DNA from: Desulfurivibrio alkaliphilus
Lineage (GTDB): Bacteria; Desulfobacterota; Desulfobulbia; Desulfobulbales; Desulfurivibrionaceae
Direction of reading: 5' to 3'
Assembly: GCA_011048585.1 (NCBI GenBank)
Contig: DSDS01000186.1
Coordinates: 1 to 13,257, forward strand
DNA: 13,257 bases
A program made the translations under genes and the position numbers. This document shows positions 6,541 to 13,257 of this stretch, in pieces. The notes beneath the pieces were generated by a model. That model made no database searches. It was not told the origin of the DNA and was given only the letters and a program-made list of their open reading frames with translations. Position 1 is the stretch's first letter. Every line of letters starts with the position of its first letter.

Positions 6541-9500
6541 ATGAACGCTCCCCAATCCGGGAAAAGTGAAGCCGACGCCACCAGGGTCTCATCCGGCTCG
6601 GTGCTGGTAGTCGGCGGCGGGGTGGCCGGGGTTCAGGCCGCCCTCGACCTCACCGAACTCGGTTTCAAAGTCTATCTGATCGAAAAGAGCGGGGCCATCG
6701 GCGGGGTAATGGCCCGACTGGACAAGACCTTTCCCACCAACGACTGCTCACTCTGCATCCTCGTCCCCAAGCTGGTGGAGGCGGGCCGCGATCCCAATAT
6801 CGAAATCCTCACCCTCTCGGAATTGGTCGAGCTGACCGGTGAGCCGGGCAATTTCACCGCCCGCATCCGCAAGCAGCCCCGCTACATCGACGAGGAGGTC
6901 TGCACCGGCTGCGGCCAATGCACCCTCTACTGCCTCAAGCAGATCGGCAACGACTTCAACGAAAACCTGGAGCGCAACCACGCCGCCCATATCGACTACT
7001 CCCAGGCGGTGCCCGCCTCCTACTATATCGACGCCAAGGCCTGCCTGCGGCTCAATTACGAGACCTGCGGCCTCTGCGCCGTTGCCTGCCGGGCCGGGGC
7101 GATCCGTTTCGACGACCGCGAGAAGGTGCTGGATCTGAAAGTGGGGGCGGTGGTGCTGGCCCCGGGTTTCGGCCGGATCAGCGACGAGGTTATGGCCCGT
7201 TACGGTCTGGGCAGATTTCAGGATGTGATCACCGCCTTTGAGCATGAACAGCTGATGTGCGCCTCCGGCCCCACCGGCGGCGAGATTCTTCGGCTTTCCG
7301 ACCGGAAGCACCCCAAGAAAATCGCCTTCATCCAGTGCATCGGCTCCCGTAACGAGAATTGCGGCAACAACTATTGCTCCTCGGTCTGCTGCATGTACGC
7401 GATCAAACAGGCGACCTTGGCCCGCGAGCATGATCCGGAGTGCGAAATCACCCTCTTTTACATGGATATCCGCACCCACGGCAAAGGCTTTGACGCGGCC
7501 CGGGAGCGGGCGGTACGGGAAGGAAACTTCCGGGTGATCTACGCCCGGCCGCCCCGGGTGGAGGATGTTTTCGGCGGCGGCCTGCTCCTTACCTGGGCCA
7601 CCGAATCCGGCCAGCATTTGAGCGAAAAATTCGGTCTGGTGGTGCTCTCCCAGGGGCTTGAGTCCCCCGACGGGGCGGCGGAACTGGCCCAGGCCGCCGG
7701 GATCGATCTCAACGAATACCTTTTTGCCAAAACCGCCATCAACACCCCGCTGGCCACCAGCCGGCCCGGAGTTTATGTAATCGGGGCCTTCCAGGGGCCG
7801 AAAGATATCCCCGACTCGGTTACCCAGGCCGGCGGGGTCGCGGCCCTCTGCGCCGGGCAACTGGTCAGCGGCCGGGGCAGCGAAACGATCAAGGCCGTCT
7901 TCCCGGAGGAACGGGAGATCAGCGCCGAGGAGCCGCGAATCGGGGTCTTTGTCTGCCACTGCGGGATCAACATCGGCGGGGTGGTCAAGGTGCCCTCGGT
8001 GGCCGAGTACGCCCGCTCCTTGCCGGGGGTGGTCTATGCCACCGACAACCTCTACTCCTGCTCCCAGGATAGCCAGAAGCTGCTGATCGAGACCATCCAG
8101 CAGCACCGGCTCAACCGGCTGGTGGTGGCGGCCTGCACCCCCCGCACCCACGAGCCGCTTTTCCAGGCCACCATGCGCGAGGCGGGCTTGAACCGTTCGC
8201 TTTTCGAGATGGCCAACATCCGCGACCAATGTTCCTGGGTTCACATGCACGAGCCCGAAGCGGCCACCGAAAAGGCCAAGGACGCGGTGCGGATGGCAGT
8301 GGCCAAGGCGCACCATCTCACCGCCCTTGCAGAGCAACAGTTGCCGGTGACCCCCTCGGCCCTGGTGGTGGGTGGGGGGCTGGCCGGGATGAGCGCCGCC
8401 CTCGCCATTGCCGAGCAGAGTTTTGAAGTGACCCTGGTGGAGCGGGAACCGGAGTTGGGGGGCCGAACGGTGCTGCTCACCGCCGACCGTTTCGGCCATG
8501 ATCCCCGCCAGAGGATGGCGGAGATGGTTGCCGCCGTCCGGCAGCATCCCAAAATCACCGTCCATACCAAGGCGGAGATCGCGGCGGTCTCCGGTTATGT
8601 GGGTAACTTCACCACCACCGTGGCCACCGATCAGGCCAGCATCGTGGTCAACCACGGGGTAATGGTCATCGCCACCGGCGGGCGGCCGTATGCGCCAAGC
8701 CAGTATCATTACGGCCAGTCGCCCAGGATTCTCACCCAGCTCGAACTGGAAAAGAAGCTGGCCGGTAAGCAGCCCTTGGCCAAAAACGCAAGCCAAGTGG
8801 TGATGATCCAGTGCGTCGGTTCTCGCGGCGAGGATCTTGCCTATTGCAGCCGGGTCTGCTGCGGCCAGGCCCTTAAAAACAGTTTGCGCCTCAAGAAGCT
8901 GCGGCCGGAGCTGGCAATCACCGTCCTCTACCGCGATATGCGCTCCTACGGCTTCCTGGAAGACGACTACCGGGCGGCCCGGCAGGCGGGGGTGATCTTC
9001 ACCCGTTATCAGGTGGAGCAAAAACCGGAGGTGACCATTGGCAAGGGCGGCAAGGGCAGCGCGGTCAAGGTTCGCTACCACGACCCGCTGCTGGCCGAAG
9101 AGGTGGAGCTTGCCGCCGATCTCCTGGTGCTCTCGGTGGGTATTGTCCCGGAAGAGCCAACCACCCTGGCCAGGATGCTCAAAGTGCCGGTGACCGCCGA
9201 GAAGTTTTTCCTCGAAGCCCACGTCAAGCTCCAGCCGGTGGATCTGCCGGTGGACGGCACCTACGTCTGCGGCCTGGCCCATTCGCCCCGCAGCATGGAC
9301 GAGACCATCGCCCAGGCCCAGGCGGCGGCCGGCCGGGCCTGCCATCCCCTGGCCCGGGGCTCGATCACCCCGGCCCCCATCGTTTCGAAAGTCGATCCGG
9401 AAAAGTGCATCGGTTGCGGTGTCTGCGAGGCCTTTTGTCCCTACAAGGCGATCGTTATTTACAAGGAAGAGAAGAGCCGCAAGGCCCGGACGCTTACCGC

Positions 9501-9624
9501 CTCCTGCAAGGGCTGCGGGGTCTGCGCGGCCCGCTGCCCGACCATGGCCATCGACATGGGCCGTTTCACCTTTGACGGAATCATGGCCCAGATCCACGCC
9601 TTCGGCGAAGGAGTTCAATCATGA
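6541..9624 (+). CDS. Fused double HdrA-like flavin/iron-sulfur protein
   Basis: A 1027-residue cytoplasmic electron-transfer protein made of two HdrA-type modules. Module one has an FAD Rossmann motif VVGGGVAG (23-30), an inserted 2x[4Fe-4S] ferredoxin (C121-x2-C-x2-C-x3-C131; C168, C176, C179, C183), and C266-x12-C279-x3-CC, the HdrA-type cluster/flavin motif. Module two starts with VCHCG (471-475) and further cysteines at 507 and 532, then VVGGGLAG (609-616) and a second CVGSR...YCSRVCC (758-774), but lacks the inserted ferredoxin. A C-terminal ferredoxin closes the protein (C956, 959, 962, 966; C989, 992, 995, 999). HdrA proteins bifurcate electrons at FAD; large fused forms such as BamE of class II benzoyl-CoA reductase complexes have similar length. 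The ATG at 6541 has a strong GGAGG seven to eight bases upstream. The stop overlaps the next start as ATGA. Confidence 0.92.
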   Translation: MNAPQSGKSEADATRVSSGSVLVVGGGVAGVQAALDLTELGFKVYLIEKSGAIGGVMARLDKTFPTNDCSLCILVPKLVEAGRDPNIEILTLSELVELTGEPGNFTARIRKQPRYIDEEVCTGCGQCTLYCLKQIGNDFNENLERNHAAHIDYSQAVPASYYIDAKACLRLNYETCGLCAVACRAGAIRFDDREKVLDLKVGAVVLAPGFGRISDEVMARYGLGRFQDVITAFEHEQLMCASGPTGGEILRLSDRKHPKKIAFIQCIGSRNENCGNNYCSSVCCMYAIKQATLAREHDPECEITLFYMDIRTHGKGFDAARERAVREGNFRVIYARPPRVEDVFGGGLLLTWATESGQHLSEKFGLVVLSQGLESPDGAAELAQAAGIDLNEYLFAKTAINTPLATSRPGVYVIGAFQGPKDIPDSVTQAGGVAALCAGQLVSGRGSETIKAVFPEEREISAEEPRIGVFVCHCGINIGGVVKVPSVAEYARSLPGVVYATDNLYSCSQDSQKLLIETIQQHRLNRLVVAACTPRTHEPLFQATMREAGLNRSLFEMANIRDQCSWVHMHEPEAATEKAKDAVRMAVAKAHHLTALAEQQLPVTPSALVVGGGLAGMSAALAIAEQSFEVTLVEREPELGGRTVLLTADRFGHDPRQRMAEMVAAVRQHPKITVHTKAEIAAVSGYVGNFTTTVATDQASIVVNHGVMVIATGGRPYAPSQYHYGQSPRILTQLELEKKLAGKQPLAKNASQVVMIQCVGSRGEDLAYCSRVCCGQALKNSLRLKKLRPELAITVLYRDMRSYGFLEDDYRAARQAGVIFTRYQVEQKPEVTIGKGGKGSAVKVRYHDPLLAEEVELAADLLVLSVGIVPEEPTTLARMLKVPVTAEKFFLEAHVKLQPVDLPVDGTYVCGLAHSPRSMDETIAQAQAAAGRACHPLARGSITPAPIVSKVDPEKCIGCGVCEAFCPYKAIVIYKEEKSRKARTLTASCKGCGVCAARCPTMAIDMGRFTFDGIMAQIHAFGEGVQS

Positions 9625-10229
9625 GCGAGATCTACCAACCGAAAATCCTCGGTTTTTTGTGCAACTGGTGTTGCTACACCGCCGCCGATTCGGCCGGGGT
9701 CGGCCGTTACCAGTATCCCCCCAATCTGCGGGTGATCCGGATGATGTGTACCGGCCGCCTCGACCCCCCCTTTCCTTTAGAGGGGCTGGCCACCGGCGCC
9801 GACGGCATCTTTGTCGGCGGCTGCCATCCCGGCAAATGCCATTACATCGACGGCAACTACCACGCCCTGGTCTCCGCCGCCCTGGTCCACGAAACCCTGA
9901 CCCGGCTGGGGGTGAACAAGGATCGTTTCCTGATCGAATGGGCCTCGGCCGCCGAGGGGCCGAATTTTGTCAAGATCATCACCGCTTTCACTAAACGGAT
10001 GACGGAACTCGGACCGTTGGGCGTCTCGGAAGGGCTCAATCCGGGGGAGTTGCGGGCCAGCTTGGCAACGGCGGCTGAAACAGCCCGGGGCCGCAAAGTG
10101 AGAACCGGCCTGATCAACGCCGCAAAAGAGATGATGAAGGGCAGCGATTTTTCCCGCAAGACCATCGCCGGTCTGGTGACGGACAAGTGCGCCAAGGCCT
10201 TGGATGAACTTATCACCGCAGCAGATTAA
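9621..10229 (+). CDS. MvhD-like [2Fe-2S] subunit with C-terminal extension
   Basis: A 202-residue protein of the MvhD/FlpD family, the small iron-sulfur subunit that passes electrons between a hydrogenase, formate or NADH module and HdrA. The conserved core is at the N-terminus: ILGFLCNWCCYTAAD (9-23, Cys14, 17, 18), RVIRMMCTGRLDP (37-49, Cys43) and GIFVGGCHPGKCHY (62-75, Cys68 and Cys73). The core ends near residue 130. About 70 further residues are helical and basic, with RTGLINAAKEMMKG (161-174), and are longer than the classic subunit of about 140. The gene overlaps the hdrA-like stop by four bases and uses AAGGAG inside hdrA as its ribosome-binding site, so the two are almost certainly made together as partners. 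Confidence 0.9.
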   Translation: MSEIYQPKILGFLCNWCCYTAADSAGVGRYQYPPNLRVIRMMCTGRLDPPFPLEGLATGADGIFVGGCHPGKCHYIDGNYHALVSAALVHETLTRLGVNKDRFLIEWASAAEGPNFVKIITAFTKRMTELGPLGVSEGLNPGELRASLATAAETARGRKVRTGLINAAKEMMKGSDFSRKTIAGLVTDKCAKALDELITAAD

Positions 10230-10254
10230 TCAACCGTAATCAAAGGAGAAAACC

Positions 10255-10605
10255 ATGCTAACCGTAACCGAATCGGCAGTAAGTAACTTCAAAGAGTATC
10301 TGAACCAAAACAACCTGACTGATTCCTCGATCCGGGTGATGCTGCAAAGCAGTTGCGCAGGTCCGGGGCTGGGCCTGGGGCTGGATGAGAAAACAGCGGA
10401 TGACCAGCTCTTCGAACAGGACGGCCTCACCTTTCTGGTGGCTGACGGCATTTTTGCCGCCACCGGAGCGATCACGGTCGATTTCGTCAAAGAATCCTCG
10501 GGTTGCGGTTGCAGCGGGGGCGGCGGCTTCAGTGTCACTTCGGAAAAACCGCTGGTCGGCGGCGGCTGCGCAGACTCCTGTTCATCCGGCTCCTGTGGTT
10601 GCTGA
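10255..10605 (+). CDS. HesB/IscA-like iron-sulfur protein, Cys-rich tail
   Basis: A 116-residue A-type Fe-S carrier relative. The N-terminal domain opens LTVTESAVSNFKEYL (2-16) and carries QSSCAGPGLGLGLDE (31-45). Here Cys34 occupies the position that is selenocysteine in some HesB-like selenoproteins; no in-frame TGA occurs. The domain continues ITVDFVKE (73-80), then a Gly/Cys stretch GCGCSGGGG (83-91) and a tail with Cys105, 109, 114 and 116 ending SGSCGC. Canonical IscA uses one Cys near 35 plus a C-terminal CGC, so the three-ligand pattern is present with extra cysteines. AAGGAG precedes the ATG by a good distance. It sits 25 bases after the MvhD-like gene. Assembly or delivery of clusters to the HdrA or double-cubane proteins is inferred from position. 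Confidence 0.85.
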   Translation: MLTVTESAVSNFKEYLNQNNLTDSSIRVMLQSSCAGPGLGLGLDEKTADDQLFEQDGLTFLVADGIFAATGAITVDFVKESSGCGCSGGGGFSVTSEKPLVGGGCADSCSSGSCGC

Positions 10606-10752
10606 GAGCAATCACTAACCCCCAAAAGCGACCCTGTCAATTTCTGCTCCGGCTCGGCTCCAACAATGGGATGTCGGCCTGGAAGGAGACGGGACGGACG
10701 GTGGCGGACAAATAGTCCTTACGGAAAATACAACGTAACAGGAGGATTGAAG

Positions 10753-12048
10753 ATGAGTACAGAAAATTTTACAGTCAGACCCTATCCGGAAATGTGGGCG
10801 GCCCTGGAGATGGATGTGCCACGTTTCGACAAGGCGCGCCAGATGCTGGGCGAGGTCTATGGCAAGCTGTTTCTCAGCCAGGCGAACCGCCCGCAACGGA
10901 TGACCTATTTCGATGAGATGATCGCCGAGATCTTCGGGCGCCGGGTCGAGGAGTTACTGGCCGCCAAAAAAGAGGGCAGGCCGGTGGTGGGCACCTTCTG
11001 TGTCTATATACCCGGAGAGATCGTCGTCGCGGCCGGCGGGATCTGTGTCGGCCTCTGCGGCGGCTCGCAGGGCTCGGTGCCGGATGCGGAGAAGATACTC
11101 CCCCGCAACATCTGCCCGATGGTGAAATCGGCCTACGGCTTCAAGGCGGGCCGGATCTGCCCCTATTTCCAGGCGGTGGATTTCGTCTATGGCGAAACCA
11201 CCTGCGATGCCAAGAAAAAGACCTGGGAACTTCTCGACCGGCTGGTGCCCACCCATGTCATGGAAATTCCCCAGATGAAGCGGGCCCGGGACAGAACCAT
11301 GTGGCTGGAAGAGGTCCGGGATTTCAAGACAAAGGTTGAAGATGTTTGCCAGGCAACCATTTCCGCAGACCAACTGGCCGGGGCCATCCGGGTGATCAAC
11401 GACAAACGCCGGGCGCTCCAGCGGCTTACCGCCCTCAGGGCCGCCAATCCGGCTCCGATCAGCGGCAAGGATGCCCTGCTCATCGAACAGATAGCCTTTT
11501 ACGACGAGCCGGTCCGCTTTGTCCGGGAGGTCAATCTCCTTTGCGACGAGCTTGACCAACGGGTCAAGAACCTTGAGGGGGTGACGCCTGATTCTGCTCC
11601 CCGGGTAATGGTTTCCGGCGTTCCCATGGCCCTGCCTAACTGGAAGGTGCATAATCTGGTGGAGAGCGCCGGCGCGGTGGTGGTGGGCGAGGAGTCCTGT
11701 ATCGACAGCCGCTATTTCAAGGATCTGATCGACGAAAAAGAGACCACCATGGATGGCCAGCTTGAGGCCCTCACCGATCGTTACATGCAGATCGACTGCT
11801 CCTGTTTTACCCCCAACGATGAGCGGATTGAGCAGGTTCTCAAGGAGTATCGCGCTTCCGGGGCCCGGGGGATGCTCCATTACTCGCTCCAGTTCTGCCA
11901 CACCTACAACACCGAGGAGATCAAAATCCTCGAGGCGTGCGAAAAGGAGAAGATCCCCTATCTCTCCATCGAATCGGACTATTCGCCCGAGGACGTGGGG
12001 CAGTTGCAGACTCGCATCGAGGCTTTCCTCGAGCAGATCAGGGGGTAG
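10753..12048 (+). CDS. Double-cubane-cluster anaerobic reductase (HgdB/DCCP family)
   Basis: A 431-residue member of the 2-hydroxyacyl-CoA dehydratase/benzoyl-CoA reductase superfamily. It is a single gene with no second dehydratase subunit beside it, which fits the homodimeric double-cubane-cluster protein branch that holds an [8Fe-9S] cluster and reduces small molecules such as acetylene and hydrazine in vitro. Cysteines cluster in the expected first domain: GTFCVYIPGE (Cys83), GGICVGLCGG (Cys98, Cys102), NICPMVK (Cys121), RICPYFQ (Cys136) and TTCDAKKKTWE (Cys151). A second set comes later: EESCIDSRY (Cys316), DCSC (349, 351) and QFCHTYNTEE (Cys382). ATG 10753 follows GGAGG at 10741-10745; an in-frame ATG at 10666 gives an unfamily-like basic leader and is rejected. 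The physiological substrate is unknown, and a dehydratase subunit is the main alternative. Confidence 0.88.
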   Translation: MSTENFTVRPYPEMWAALEMDVPRFDKARQMLGEVYGKLFLSQANRPQRMTYFDEMIAEIFGRRVEELLAAKKEGRPVVGTFCVYIPGEIVVAAGGICVGLCGGSQGSVPDAEKILPRNICPMVKSAYGFKAGRICPYFQAVDFVYGETTCDAKKKTWELLDRLVPTHVMEIPQMKRARDRTMWLEEVRDFKTKVEDVCQATISADQLAGAIRVINDKRRALQRLTALRAANPAPISGKDALLIEQIAFYDEPVRFVREVNLLCDELDQRVKNLEGVTPDSAPRVMVSGVPMALPNWKVHNLVESAGAVVVGEESCIDSRYFKDLIDEKETTMDGQLEALTDRYMQIDCSCFTPNDERIEQVLKEYRASGARGMLHYSLQFCHTYNTEEIKILEACEKEKIPYLSIESDYSPEDVGQLQTRIEAFLEQIRG

Positions 12049-12050
12049 CC

Positions 12051-12801
12051 GTGCTGGTTGGCATTGATCTTGGTTCCCGCACCATCAAGCTGGCGGTCAT
12101 CCGTGACGGTCACCTGGTTGACCAGCAACTGGCTGAAAGCGGCTTTGACTCCTACGGCCAATCCATGGCCATGCTTGGCCGATACACGCCGCGGCGGGTG
12201 GTGGCCACCGGCTATGGTCGCCACCTGGCCCAAAAAACATTTTGCCCAGGAGGTGATCACCGAGATCAAGGCCCATGCCATCGGAGCCCGCCATTTTTTC
12301 CCGGATTGTACCACCGTGGTCGATATCGGCGGCCAGGATTCCAAGGTCATCGCGCTGAACGAAGAGGGGCGAGTGGTAAATTTTCAGATGAACGACAAAT
12401 GCGCCGCCGGTACCGGTCGCTTTCTGGAGATCATGGCCGCCACCCTCGGCTTCCGCCTGGAGGAGTTCGGCCCGGCGGCGCTGGAATCGGAAACAGAGGT
12501 CGCCATCAACAACATGTGTACGGTTTTTGCCGAATCCGAGGTGATCTCCATGAAAAATCAGGGTGTTCAGCCGCGGGATATTGCCAGAGGGGTACACCTC
12601 TCCGTGGTGGGGAGGCTGGTCGGGATGCTGAATCGGGTCGGCTGCGGTCGGCAGGTGGTCTTCTCCGGCGGTGTAGCCCGCAACCCCTGTATGGTTCATC
12701 TGCTCCAGGAGCGGCTGGACGATGTGCAGGTGGTGACCCCCCCGGCACCCGATATCGTGGGCGCCATCAACGCGGCCATTCACGCCGGCAGGAACGATTA
12801 A
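12051..12801 (+). CDS. ASKHA ATPase activator of the double-cubane protein, frameshifted
   Basis: An HgdC-type activator (archerase) that uses ATP hydrolysis to inject one low-potential electron into its partner. A GTG at 12051, two bases after the reductase stop, opens MLVGIDLGSRTIKLAVI with the phosphate-1 loop. Frame one reads correctly to HLAQK (about residue 62). There a run of six A (12232-12237) has one base too many, and the homologous reading resumes in the next frame as HFAQEVITEIKAH. Removing one A gives 249 residues, normal for the family. The restored protein has VDIGGQDSK (phosphate-2, about 90-98), NDKCAAGTGRFLE with cluster Cys117, NNMCTVFAESEV with Cys156, and FSGGVARNP (adenosine site, from about 204). 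The 39-residue Cys spacing equals that of HgdC, so the intersubunit [4Fe-4S] site is intact. The shift may be an assembly error or a real mutation. Confidence 0.88.
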
Positions 12802-12816
12802 AAGAGTGAGTGAGTT

Positions 12817-13083
12817 ATGCCGACCTGGAAGCTGAAAATCGACGATGAGCTTCTGTTTCACCATCTCTGCGCGAAGTGCGACCAACGCATGGCTGATGGA
12901 CTTCTCAAGGCCGATTGGGTCAAAATTCGTGATAACGAACCGGTGGTTTGCGGCGAATGCAGCAGAAAATGCGGCCTCACTGTCCGGGCGCTATGGGGCG
13001 CGGATGAAAAGAGTCGTTACGCGGTCTGCGCGCAATGCGCGGAGCTGCCCACCTGCCCTTTGCAGGGGCGTTATTACTGTTGA
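12817..13083 (+). CDS. Small cysteine-rich protein of unknown function
   Basis: An 88-residue protein that I do not recognise. It contains nine cysteines: CAKC (18, 21), CGECSRKC (45, 48, 52), CAQC (71, 74), Cys80 and a C-terminal Cys88, arranged as paired CxxC knuckles suggestive of zinc ribbons or iron-sulfur/rubredoxin-like sites. The N-terminus (MPTWKLKIDDELLFHHL) has no signal peptide. The start ATG 12817 is 15 bases after the activator stop, with only a weak GAGTGAG upstream. Its orientation, short spacing and Cys content suggest it belongs to the reductase operon, perhaps as an electron carrier or as a metal-binding accessory of the activator or reductase. Coding status is likely but function is unassigned. 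Confidence 0.7.
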   Translation: MPTWKLKIDDELLFHHLCAKCDQRMADGLLKADWVKIRDNEPVVCGECSRKCGLTVRALWGADEKSRYAVCAQCAELPTCPLQGRYYC

Positions 13084-13257
13084 TACTCCCTTGCTTCGTC
13101 GGTGACTGCACGAATTTGGTAAAAAATGACTTTTCTTCAGCTATTCCCGGACCGTCACGATTGACAGCCTGAAAGTTGATTTTGTTGCCGACAAGAGGCC
13201 CAATACCCAAAAAACGACCTCAAGCGGCGGAGAATTAGCCTGAAATTGTTTGCCATC
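13084..13257. other. Right-hand non-coding end
   Basis: No gene is recognised. A TTGACA lies at 13161-13166 but no good -10 box follows at the correct spacing. A 12-codon frame near 13122 is too short to support. No clear terminator hairpin is seen after the Cys-rich gene, so the operon may continue past the window. Confidence 0.4.

Noticed and set aside
6748..9618. 956-codon open frame on the minus strand opposite the hdrA-like gene
   Set aside because: It is a GC-rich antisense shadow: the translation is Gly/His/Arg-rich with no family motifs, while the plus strand carries all HdrA motifs.
10671..10715. 14-codon frame MSAWKETGRTVADK before the reductase
   Set aside because: No ribosome-binding site and no resemblance to a regulatory leader peptide.
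10666..10752. Longer start for the double-cubane reductase at 10666
   Set aside because: It gives a very basic 29-residue leader not seen in the family. GGAGG before 10753 marks the real start.
12228..12242. Programmed -1 frameshift at A AAA AAC
   Set aside because: The heptamer is not in the required phase and the gene needs a +1, not -1, change. An indel or sequencing error is simpler.
13122..13160. 12-codon frame near the right end
   Set aside because: Too short, and no ribosome-binding site was seen.
13161..13190. TTGACA promoter near the right end
   Set aside because: No acceptable -10 element at 16-18 bases downstream.
1..13257. CRISPR array, tRNA, rRNA or insertion sequence
   Set aside because: No regularly spaced repeats, cloverleaf, rRNA-like segments, transposase motifs or terminal inverted repeats were seen.

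Overview
The window looks like chromosome of a GC-rich strict anaerobe, most likely a Desulfobacterota (deltaproteobacterial) sulfur- or metal-cycling bacterium. The reasons are a TonB receptor (so Gram-negative), a giant fused HdrA-like flavoprotein with an MvhD partner, a HesB-like protein of the selenoprotein-type family, and a double-cubane-cluster protein with its ATP-dependent activator. The taxonomic guess is inference; there is no rRNA or housekeeping marker.

Layout. (1) 1-132, minus strand: the N-terminal 44 codons of a P-loop ATPase running off the left edge. (2) 133-506: mostly non-coding. It holds a 113-bp decayed, internally deleted copy of the start of the hdrA-like gene found 6.4 kb downstream, a sigma70-like promoter, and a run of nine G just before the next start codon. 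(3) 507-6160, plus strand: a tightly packed uptake operon of TonB-dependent receptor (with a one-base frameshift), FmdE-like protein, periplasmic binding protein, FecCD-type permease and ABC ATPase. It should carry a metal chelate or similar large ligand from the outer membrane to the cytoplasm. (4) 6161-6540: a 380-bp gap with an AT-rich promoter-like patch and a strong GC hairpin. (5) 6541-13083, plus strand: an electron-transfer and iron-sulfur operon of fused double HdrA, MvhD-like protein, HesB/IscA-like protein, double-cubane-cluster reductase, its ASKHA ATPase activator (with a one-base frameshift), and an unrecognised 88-residue protein with nine cysteines. (6) 13084-13257: nothing recognised.

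How it may work together. HdrA and MvhD normally move electrons between hydrogenase, formate or NADH partners, ferredoxin and a second acceptor by flavin-based bifurcation. The double-cubane protein is normally reduced to very low potential by an ATP-hydrolysing activator. Having both in one gene run suggests an HdrA/MvhD module supplying low-potential electrons to an ATP-driven [8Fe-9S] reductase of unknown substrate, with a dedicated cluster-assembly protein between them. This coupling is the main candidate for a new system. The upstream metal-uptake operon may feed it, but it is separated by a 380-bp gap.

Both frameshifts (about 1095 and about 12232) are single-base events, the second in a homopolymer. 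Assembly error should be excluded before calling either gene dead.
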